DNA of 27,975 bases from an uncultured Oscillospiraceae bacterium (GTDB taxonomy: Bacteria; Bacillota; Clostridia; Oscillospirales; Acutalibacteraceae), in the NCBI GenBank assembly GCA_900543525.1, contig UQRS01000022.1, positions 1 through 27,975 of the forward strand, in the 5' to 3' direction. Position 1 is the first letter of the stretch; each line of letters opens with the position of its first letter. The translations under genes were made by a program, and so were the position numbers. Below are positions 22,426 to 27,975 of this stretch, in pieces. The notes beneath the pieces were generated by a model. The model did not search any database. It worked only from the letters and a program-made list of their open reading frames with translations, and was not told where the DNA came from.

Positions 22426-22620
22426 TTACAGCCCAAACACCGATTTGATGGTGTCGAAGAGGTTGGCAATCTGATTGATCAGCATCATCAGCACCACCAC
22501 CAGACCGGCCAGAGTCGTCAGCATGGCCTGCTCCTCCCGGCCGGAGCGGATCAGCACCTGATTGAGGACGGCGACAATGATGCCGATCGCGGCGATCCGA
22601 AAAATAAAATCCACATCCAT
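22426..22620 (-). CDS. spoIIIAC: Stage III sporulation protein AC
   Basis: A 64-residue, two-helix membrane protein: MDVDFIFRIAAIGIIVAVLN, then QVLIRSGREEQAMLTTLAGL and VVVLMMLINQIANLFDTIKS. The R-S-G-R/K-E-E/D-Q loop between helices is typical of AC, and the length is that of the family. ATG 22620 is chosen by this fit and by the AAAGG ribosome-site sequence upstream; 17 extra codons are open but unlike the family. Unusually, 328 nt separate it from spoIIIAB. Confidence 0.94.
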   Translation of the reverse strand: MDVDFIFRIAAIGIIVAVLNQVLIRSGREEQAMLTTLAGLVVVLMMLINQIANLFDTIKSVFGL

Positions 22621-22948
22621 GACGAAACGACCTTTCCTTTCGAGATCTGTTGGTTTTTGCGGCAGACCCATGGCGGCGGTTTTTCTAAAAAGGCCGCATC
22701 TTCAAAGAAGCTGTCTTTCCAAAGAGTCCGCCCTTTCAAAGGGGCGGCTGCGTTGGTGCAGCCGCTGCTCCCATGCAGCCGCTGCTCCGGCGGCACAATC
22801 CGCTACTCCCCCATTGGCGGGAACGCGCAAGGTTTACATAAAGTCGAAGAAAGCAGCCTCTTCCCGGAGAGTTTCCCCTTCACAACGAGTCTGCCTCCCC
22901 GGGAAGAGTCTGCCCTTCTGCAAAGGGACAGCCCCTCCGTGCGCCGGG
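22621..22948. other. Hairpin-rich 328-nt gap inside the spoIIIA operon
   Basis: No gene is seen between spoIIIAB and spoIIIAC, which are normally adjacent. The gap holds a GCGGCTGC/GCAGCCGC hairpin (22744-22765), a direct repeat TGCAGCCGCTGCTCC (22757-22771 and 22774-22788), a CCCTTTCAAAGGG-type hairpin (about 22731-22746) echoed near 22912, and a perfect 10-bp CTCTTCCCGG stem (22858-22867 with 22899-22908). It resembles an inserted intergenic repeat or an attenuator. No T-tract terminator is evident. Confidence 0.6.
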
Positions 22949-23443
22949 TCAGAGGAGCAGCACTGCCAGAAAAGCGCCCATATAAAATCCAAGGCTTCGA
23001 TAAAGTCGCCCCTTTTCCAGATAGGTTTGCCGCAGCACCTCCCGATGCTCGGAAAGCAGATCGGTATAGGCGTCGCAGAGCGCCTCCTGCGCGGCGCGGT
23101 CGCTTTGTCCAAGCTCTCGGCAGAAGCCGGCGAACCCCTCCCAAAGCCCGGGCGGCAGGCTGCTGCCCGGCAGCGCCGTCCACGCCTCCGCCGGATCCGC
23201 CCCCTCCCGCATGGCGGTCGCCCACGGCTTCAGAAAGCCGAGGTGGGGGTAGTTCTCCTCCCGCGTCAGGCGATCTACAACAAGATACACCGGCACCACA
23301 CTGCGGCGCAGCGCAATTTTGCAGGCCGCCAGAAAATGCAGCAGCTCCTCCGCCGTTTCGACCCGACTTTTAAGAGACATGCTTTTCATATACCCCGCCG
23401 CCGTCGCTGTTATAAACAAAATCAGAACACCCGCCAGCCGCAT
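22949..23443 (-). CDS. spoIIIAB: Stage III sporulation protein AB
   Basis: A 164-residue protein with an N-terminal membrane segment (LAGVLILFITATAAGYMKSM) and a C-terminal one (SLGFYMGAFLAVLLL), separated by a helical cytoplasmic part that resembles the GspF/T4P platform fold (VETAEELLHFLAACKIALRR; FCRELGQSDRAAQEALCDAY). It probably couples the ATPase SpoIIIAA to the channel. ATG 23443 lies after GGAGGCGAG, and the start falls inside the end of spoIIIAA: the two genes overlap by 74 nt in different frames. Confidence 0.94.
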   Translation of the reverse strand: MRLAGVLILFITATAAGYMKSMSLKSRVETAEELLHFLAACKIALRRSVVPVYLVVDRLTREENYPHLGFLKPWATAMREGADPAEAWTALPGSSLPPGLWEGFAGFCRELGQSDRAAQEALCDAYTDLLSEHREVLRQTYLEKGRLYRSLGFYMGAFLAVLLL

Positions 23444-24368
23444 TCCGCTCGCCTCCAAAAACAAAAATCTCCGGCTTTGCAAAAACCTCCGGCAAAAACA
23501 CGGCCGCGCCGAACGCGCCGGAGGAAAGCAGCGGCGCCGCTGAGGGACGCACCGCAAGCTCTTCCGGGCTCCCGGCATGGAGGGTGGTGACAAACTGCAC
23601 GCCGCTGCAAAAGCCGGCCGAAACCGCCTGCGCCTCCTGCGGGCCGCCGATCTCATCAAACAGGATAACCTGCGGGTTCAGGGAGCGGATCGCCATCTCA
23701 ATCCCCGCCGCCTTTGGACAGCCGGAGAGAATGTCGCAGCCCGGCCCGAAATCAAACCCGGCCGCCCCCTCACAAAAATCGCCCAGCTCTCCCCGCTCGT
23801 CCACCAGCACGCAGCGGTAGCCCCGCAGCGACAGCAGCCGGGCGGTATCCCGGAGATAGGTGGTCTTGCCGCAGCCCGGCGGCCCAAAATAGAAAAAGCT
23901 TCCGATCCCGCCAAAGTCCCGCAGCAGCCCCGACACCACCTGTGCCGCCACGCCCGAAACCTCCCGCGCGATTCGTATGTTGATGCCGTAGACCTCCCCC
24001 ACCGAGGTGATCCGGCCGTTCTGCACCGCCATTTTTCCCGAGATGCCGGCGCGGTGTCCGCCCCGCATGGAGACAAAGCCGGCGGCCAGCTCCTGCTCAT
24101 GGACGTGCACCGAATATTCGCACAGGGAAAAGAAGCTTCGGCGCACCTCCTGCGCGTCCGCGCGCAGCGCGCCGACGGTCAGCACACGGCTGTACCCTCC
24201 CCCGGGCATGAGATAGCCGGTGCCGTCCGGCAGAGTCAGCGCGACAGGCTGTCCGCAGCGCAGACGGATTTCAAACACCCTGCGTTTCACGGAATCGGGG
24301 AGAGCCTGCAGCGCCTCCCGCAGGCGGGGCGGAACGGCATAGAGCGCGCTGTCAAATCGGTCGGGCAT
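23370..24368 (-). CDS. spoIIIAA: Stage III sporulation protein AA, secretion-type ATPase
   Basis: A 332-residue cytoplasmic ATPase related to type II/IV secretion motor proteins. The N-terminal domain (VFEIRLRCGQPVALTL, FFSLCEYSVHVHEQELAAGF, SMRGGHRAGISGKMAVQNGR) is followed by Walker A GPPGCGKTT (162-170), LVDERGEL and Walker B VILFDEIG (about 234-241), and HAGS of the C-terminal motor part. It energises the SpoIIIA channel needed for late forespore gene expression. ATG 24368 is set by AAAGGAGG 7 nt upstream. First gene of the operon; two sigma-E-type promoters lie upstream. Its last 74 nt overlap spoIIIAB. Confidence 0.96.
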   Translation of the reverse strand: MPDRFDSALYAVPPRLREALQALPDSVKRRVFEIRLRCGQPVALTLPDGTGYLMPGGGYSRVLTVGALRADAQEVRRSFFSLCEYSVHVHEQELAAGFVSMRGGHRAGISGKMAVQNGRITSVGEVYGINIRIAREVSGVAAQVVSGLLRDFGGIGSFFYFGPPGCGKTTYLRDTARLLSLRGYRCVLVDERGELGDFCEGAAGFDFGPGCDILSGCPKAAGIEMAIRSLNPQVILFDEIGGPQEAQAVSAGFCSGVQFVTTLHAGSPEELAVRPSAAPLLSSGAFGAAVFLPEVFAKPEIFVFGGERNAAGGCSDFVYNSDGGGVYEKHVS

Positions 24369-24433
24369 AAAAAATCCTCCTTTAAAGGGCGGCGGAGGCA
24401 TTTTCCTGCCCCTGCCGCTTGTCCTTAGTAAAA

Positions 24434-24463
24434 ACTATATGCAAGGCCGGGGCGCGATATGCC
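24434..24463 (-). promoter_or_regulatory. Proximal sigma-E-type promoter of spoIIIA
   Basis: On the minus strand GGCATATC (24463-24456), a 14-bp spacer and CATATAGT (24441-24434) match the mother-cell sigma-E pattern (about GTCATATT, 14 bp, CATACAAT) at 12 of 16 positions by my count. It is about 65 nt before the spoIIIAA start, as expected for this regulon. Confidence 0.7.
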
Positions 24464-24581
24464 ACCGCTTTGTCCGGCGGAGGGGATAGAAAGGAAAGGT
24501 GGCTTCCGCCTCTTCATCCTGGGGCGATCGGCCTTTCCCGCGCCGCTGCAAAGCCTCCCCCCGGCCTTGTCCTTTTTATAC

Positions 24582-24611
24582 ACCATATGCAAAAGGCGGC
24601 GCAGGAATGCC
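24582..24611 (-). promoter_or_regulatory. Distal sigma-E-like promoter of spoIIIA, degenerate duplicate
   Basis: On the minus strand GGCATTCC (24611-24604), a 14-bp spacer and CATATGGT (24589-24582) repeat the proximal promoter with the same spacing, and the flanks also match (shared CTTGTCCTT and ATATGCAA on the plus strand). It lies 148 nt further upstream. It fits the consensus less well, so it may be weak or inactive. Confidence 0.5.
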
Positions 24612-24654
24612 GCAGGAGACGCGCCCCTCCCGCCGTTCGGCTATGCGTTTTCTG

Positions 24655-24691
24655 CAAAAAAATAAGGCTCCGGAAAACTTCCGAAGCCTTT
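24655..24691 (-). terminator. Terminator after mntP
   Basis: AAGGCTCCGGAA (24664-24675) pairs with its complement to 24690 with one mismatch and is followed on the minus strand by TATTTTTTT. It ends the mntP transcript before the spoIIIA promoters. Confidence 0.8.
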
Positions 24692-24717
24692 AGATTTTTA
24701 TTATTAAGAACGGCCGC

Positions 24718-25290
24718 TCAGCCGACCAGATGCTCCACCAGAATTTTGACCCCCATAAGGATCAGAACCACGCCGCCGGCAATCTCCGCCCCCTTTTTGT
24801 ATCGGGAACCAAAAAAGCGTCCGATATAAAATCCGACGGTACAGATGACGGTCGTGGTGGCCGCAATGATTCCGCTGGCGCCCGAAATCGCCGCCAGTGT
24901 ATCGACCCCCGCCATGGAAAAGCTGACCCCGACCGCCAGCGCGTCGATGCTGGTCGCCAGCGACATAAGCATCAGTTCCCTAAAATTAAAGCGGGAGACT
25001 CCGCTGTCCTCCTCCTTCGCAGAGACCGCCTCATAAATCATATGGCCGCCGATAAAGACCAGCAGTCCGAACGCGATCCAGTGATCGATCGCCTCAATCT
25101 TCGATGAAAAACCGATGCCAAGGCGCCAGCCCAGCATCGGCATAATCCCCTGAAACACGCCGAAGGACAGCGCTGAAATCAGTGCATGCTTAAAACCCGA
25201 GGAGGTTTGTTTGATCCCGTTGGTAATCGACACGGCAAAGGCATCCATTGACAGCCCGATCGCAATCATCAGAATCGTTAAAATTCCCAT
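24718..25290 (-). CDS. mntP: Manganese efflux pump MntP
   Basis: A 190-residue inner-membrane exporter of the MntP (YebN) family with six hydrophobic helices in two repeats. The paired acidic signatures IGLSMDAFAVSITNG and ATSIDALAVGVSFSM are visible, as is the loop EEDSGVSRFNFRELMLMSLA. It expels Mn2+ to prevent toxicity. ATG 25290 fits the family N-terminus (MGILTILMIAIGLSMDAF); a TTG seven codons earlier lies over the GGGAGGG ribosome site. A sigma-A promoter is at 25349. No manganese riboswitch of the yybP-ykoY type was recognised in the short leader. Single-gene unit with its own terminator. Confidence 0.94.
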   Translation of the reverse strand: MGILTILMIAIGLSMDAFAVSITNGIKQTSSGFKHALISALSFGVFQGIMPMLGWRLGIGFSSKIEAIDHWIAFGLLVFIGGHMIYEAVSAKEEDSGVSRFNFRELMLMSLATSIDALAVGVSFSMAGVDTLAAISGASGIIAATTTVICTVGFYIGRFFGSRYKKGAEIAGGVVLILMGVKILVEHLVG

Positions 25291-25348
25291 ATAAACCAAC
25301 CACCCTCCCAAGCAGGTAGAATCCCGGCGACAGGTCGTTATAAAAAGT

Positions 25349-25377
25349 ATTATATCGCGTTACACTGGAGGAGTCAA
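25349..25377 (-). promoter_or_regulatory. Sigma-A-type promoter of mntP
   Basis: On the minus strand TTGACT (25377-25372), a 17-bp spacer and TATAAT (25354-25349) lie about 60 nt before the mntP start. Confidence 0.8.
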
Positions 25378-25534
25378 CCGTTTTTTTGAGTCGCAGCCCA
25401 CACTTTTTTTGCAAAATCATCAACAATACACTGCGCACCGAAAAAAAGAAAATCTCCTTCAAAAAAACAATCGGGCAGCCGCACCGCCGTACAGCCGCAC
25501 AAAAGAAGGATTATACTCCCGCCGGCGCGCCGCT

Positions 25535-26017
25535 TCACAATTGCAGAAGAAAAAAATCGCAATCCCTGTACGGATGGCTGAAAGCCACAGGCAGCTCGCT
25601 CTCTTCAACCCTTCTGAAGCCCGCCTTTTCATAAAATTTATGCGCTCTGACCGTATTGCGGGGTGTGTCCAGCAGGATGGTGCGAAATCCCCTCTCTTTG
25701 GCAAACCGCAGAAAAACGGCATACAGCTGCCGGCCAAGGTGAACCGGCTCTCCCTGATGGCTTTCGTATACAAAAAACTTTTTCAAAACAGCGATATCCC
25801 TGCCGCAGGGCATGATGCCGATAGAGCCGACCAATCGTCCATCCTCCAGCGCCAGCCAGAAGTTTCCGCCGGCGCGGATATAGGCGTCTGCGATATTCAG
25901 CAAATCCGGCTGATCGGCGACGGTTACGGTCGGACGCGTTCCATCATTTTGAAAATGCAGTACCAGATCAATGACATCCTGCGTATAACCTTCTTCAAAC
26001 GGAACAATTGAAATCAT
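25535..26017 (-). CDS. GNAT-family N-acetyltransferase
   Basis: A 160-residue cytoplasmic acetyltransferase of the GNAT superfamily. Motifs in order: an N-terminal helix region (YTQDVIDLVLHFQNDG), FWLALEDGRLVGSIGI (central strand), AVLKKFFVYESHQGEPVHLG (acetyl-CoA-binding loop, with QGEPVHLG where Q/RxxGxG/A is usual), and NTVRAHKFYEKAGFRRVEES (motif B). Substrate unknown. ATG 26017 follows AAAGGAAG. It is in line with mntP downstream and the hydrolase upstream but separated by gaps over 150 nt, so probably a separate unit. Confidence 0.9.
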   Translation of the reverse strand: MISIVPFEEGYTQDVIDLVLHFQNDGTRPTVTVADQPDLLNIADAYIRAGGNFWLALEDGRLVGSIGIMPCGRDIAVLKKFFVYESHQGEPVHLGRQLYAVFLRFAKERGFRTILLDTPRNTVRAHKFYEKAGFRRVEESELPVAFSHPYRDCDFFLLQL

Positions 26018-26310
26018 GGCAACGATGCTTCCTTTGGAAAATTCATTTCTCTGATCCTATAAAAATATGTATTCCCAAAAACGGCGCGCAGAACCGATGT
26101 TTACAGATTCCCTGCGGCTCTATACCGGCATCCCGCAAACCACGGGCAAAAAGCCCCGGGAGAGCGAAAATCCTCCGGACCGCGCAAATTTCTTTGGCGG
26201 TGCAGGCCTTCCCGGCCTTTCCAAAAATGGGAACGGAGAAAAAGCGCGGCAAAAAGCCGGCGGTCGGATGTGTTTAACTCCCTGCGGGCCGGCGGCATGG
26301 AGGCCGCATA

Positions 26311-27087
26311 TTACAGGCATATCTCCTCCAGCAGCGCGCACCAGTCCTTCGGATAAACGCCCAGAAGCTCCTCATGCCGCAGGTTCTGTTCGTGAATAAC
26401 GGGGTTCTTAAAATATTTATGATATCTTTTCAAATATTTTTCCCCCATCTTTTTGGCGTAAAAAACATGTATCTCGGTTTCCCCGTTTTCGATTTGCTCG
26501 GGAAGCGGTGTGGCAAGATCCGATCGGAACTGATTTTTCAAGCTTTCCTTTGTGATAAAGTGCATATCATACCGATCTCTGCCAACCATCGCCACAAAGG
26601 CGCGATTGTACGGATCGGGATCCTCCATCTGTTTTTTGAAACGCTTTTGCATGAGTTTGGAGCGGTATTTTCCGGTATGGATAAAAGAATAGGTTGCCTT
26701 TACCATCAGGTTGGCCAGCAGCCCGGCTTTTATTTTTCCGGCCTGATCCATGTCCGAGCTGCCTATAATTCCATATTGCATATGGATGTTGTGCCTTGCG
26801 GCGAGATGCGCGACAAAGCTTCCACCCAAAGAACAGCCGTAAGCCGCACGGATTTCGCCGTTATAGTGCGCCTTTATATATTCTTCTATTTTTTCCAGCT
26901 CATCTTCAACGCAGATATAATTTTCAGAATCTCCCTCGTCAAAGCCGGTGTATGCAACCACCGCGACAAAGAATTTTTCGGATAGCCGATCTATAACACG
27001 GCCGAAATTGCCCTTCCAGTAACACATCGTCCCCGGAAAAAGCATTATAACCGGATTTTTCTTCTCTCCAAATTCATGAACGGTCAT
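26311..27087 (-). CDS. Alpha/beta hydrolase
   Basis: A 258-residue cytoplasmic protein with the alpha/beta-hydrolase fold: oxyanion region VIMLFPGTMCYWKGNFG, nucleophile elbow GCSLGGS (Ser86), an internal helical lid-like insertion (LLANLMVKATYSFIHTGKYR) and a late His in RHEELLG that could complete the triad. It lacks a signal peptide. Lysine- and acid-rich composition is lower in GC than its neighbours. Substrate unknown: esterase or acylglycerol lipase activity is possible. ATG 27087 follows GGAGAAATGAAG. No clear promoter was seen, and a terminator at 27143 separates it from the metG fragment. Confidence 0.85.
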   Translation of the reverse strand: MTVHEFGEKKNPVIMLFPGTMCYWKGNFGRVIDRLSEKFFVAVVAYTGFDEGDSENYICVEDELEKIEEYIKAHYNGEIRAAYGCSLGGSFVAHLAARHNIHMQYGIIGSSDMDQAGKIKAGLLANLMVKATYSFIHTGKYRSKLMQKRFKKQMEDPDPYNRAFVAMVGRDRYDMHFITKESLKNQFRSDLATPLPEQIENGETEIHVFYAKKMGEKYLKRYHKYFKNPVIHEQNLRHEELLGVYPKDWCALLEEICL

Positions 27088-27142
27088 TCTTCATTTCTCC
27101 GATTACGGCAGCGGTTTTGGCAGATATTGCAGAGCCTTTCAA

Positions 27143-27182
27143 AAATGGGCAATCCCGATCAGGACTGCCCATTTGTTTTTTT
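27143..27182. terminator. Terminator after the metG fragment
   Basis: AAATGGGCA (27143-27151) pairs with 27166-27174 with an extra TCC/GGA inner stem; T runs flank it on both strands. It lies 79 nt after the metG fragment stop and before the hydrolase gene. Confidence 0.75.
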
Positions 27183-27260
27183 GAAATATGCGTTTTTTCT
27201 CCTCCGGCGGTTTTCGCAGGCGGATGCTGCAAAAATTCCAGAATCATGGAAGCCGCCGCT

Positions 27261-27740
27261 TTAATACAGCTTTGCGCCTGCCGGAATGTGGCTGTCCACC
27301 ATCAGCAGATGGAGGCGCTCCTCCCCCTCCTCCGAATGGACGGCGGAGAGCAGCATCCCGCAGGAGTCAATGCCCATCATCGCTCTGGGCGGCAGGTTGG
27401 TAATGGCAATCAGCGTCTTTCCGACCAGCTCCTCCGGCTCATAATAGCTATGAATGCCGCTCAGGATGGTGCGCTCGGTGCCGGTTCCGTCGTCAAGCGT
27501 GAACTGCAGCAGCTTCTTGGACTTCTTCACAGCCTCACACGCGAGGACCTTCACCGCCCTGAAATCCGATTTTGAGAAGGTTTCAAAATCCACAAAATCC
27601 TTGAACAGCGGCTCAATCTCCACCTTGGAGAAATCAATAGGCTCATCCTTGATCTCGACCTCAACCGTACCCTCGGCGCCGCCGATGATGGCCGCTTCCT
27701 CAGGCTTTTTCTCCGCCTTGGGGGCGCCCAGCGGCTTCAT
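27261..27740 (-). pseudogene. metG: C-terminal tRNA-binding domain of methionyl-tRNA synthetase, 5'-truncated
   Basis: The 159 codons encode a linker (KPLGAPKAEKKPEEAAIIGG) and the EMAP/Arc1p-type tRNA-binding domain that ends many MetG proteins: FETFSKSDFRAVKVLACEAV, KKSKKLLQFTLDDGTGTERT, ILSGIHSYYEPEELVGKT, LPPRAMMGIDSCGMLLSAVH and the ending VDSHIPAGAKLY. The catalytic domain with HIGH and KMSKS motifs is missing. ATG 27740 has no ribosome site, and the same frame meets a stop within about ten codons upstream. The sequence beyond is AT-rich. It is most simply the tail of metG cut off by an insertion or rearrangement; a stand-alone tRNA-binding protein (MetG-beta-like) is possible but the linker start and missing SD argue against it. 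Confidence 0.7.
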
Positions 27741-27975
27741 TGTGGGGATTCGGACAGAAACCCGGAATTATCGGGAATTATCAAGCATTTACGGGCATTC
27801 CCCAATAATAAAACCACACAAATAAAGTCATATCGAGAATTATCAAAAATTCCGGCGTGCGTATATTGGTGTAACTTTTGGCGTAAGGTGTAAGCTTGAT
27901 ATACCTAATTGCCCGACAAAGAAGCACATCTTTCATTCCAACAAAGCTGTATTATACACCAAAACTCCAAGAAAA
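27741..27975. other. AT-rich non-coding boundary region with repeats
   Basis: This end of the window is distinctly AT-rich. It holds three copies of GAATTATC (27765, 27775 and 27837), an inverted pair CCGGAATT (27762-27769) and AATTCCGG (27848-27855), two GGTGTAA (27868 and 27887) and a facing TACACC near 27955. No gene is seen. The repeats look like recombinase-binding or element-end sequences; this is inference. Confidence 0.5.

Noticed and set aside
25291..25348. A manganese (yybP-ykoY) riboswitch before mntP
   Set aside because: The leader is too short and the conserved riboswitch core was not recognised.

Overview
The window is a roughly 28 kb stretch from a GC-rich, spore-forming member of the Clostridia, probably a gut Oscillospirales-type bacterium. 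A complete spoIIIA operon (AA to AH), a cotJABC spore-coat operon, sigma-A-like promoters, SD-type ribosome sites and dockerin-bearing secreted glycosidases support this. The genus is inference. The window starts in a palindromic repeat and ends in AT-rich sequence unlike the rest, so its ends may be contig or mobile-element boundaries.

Layout. 1-1134: a palindromic repeat element, then an AraC-type regulator that appears frameshifted near its N-terminus. 1396-2468: cotJA-cotJB-cotJC. 2779-4345: a divergent pair, an Fe-S protein on the minus strand and a Crp/Fnr regulator on the plus strand, with a symmetric operator-like site between them. 4540-12596: a glycan module made of a very large secreted GH38 alpha-mannosidase with a C-terminal dockerin (minus strand), divergent from an AraC regulator followed by a cytoplasmic GH78-type alpha-L-rhamnosidase. 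12760-14061: an Rrf2/IscR-like regulator and two small phage-like membrane proteins. 14286-18092: a dockerin-bearing GH78 protein whose first about 45 residues look like an AraC sensor domain instead of a signal peptide, apparently a gene fusion. 18317-24368: an Asp23/YqhY-like gene and the spoIIIA operon (all minus strand), preceded by two similar sigma-E-type promoters. 24718-27740: MntP manganese exporter, GNAT acetyltransferase, alpha/beta hydrolase, and a fragment carrying only the C-terminal tRNA-binding domain of methionyl-tRNA synthetase, cut off at AT-rich sequence.

How the genes fit together. The two AraC-glycosidase neighbourhoods suggest regulated attack on mannose- and rhamnose-containing glycans: dockerin enzymes outside the cell and a rhamnosidase inside. 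The spoIIIA and cotJ operons are mother-cell sporulation genes, and sigma-E-type promoter elements are visible for spoIIIA. The least-explained features are a family of palindromes framed by GGTATAAT/ATTATACC (13-118 and 19010-19165) with paired, compensating base changes, the AraC-GH78 chimera, the tandem sigma-E promoters, the hairpin-rich interval inside spoIIIA, and the truncated metG end.
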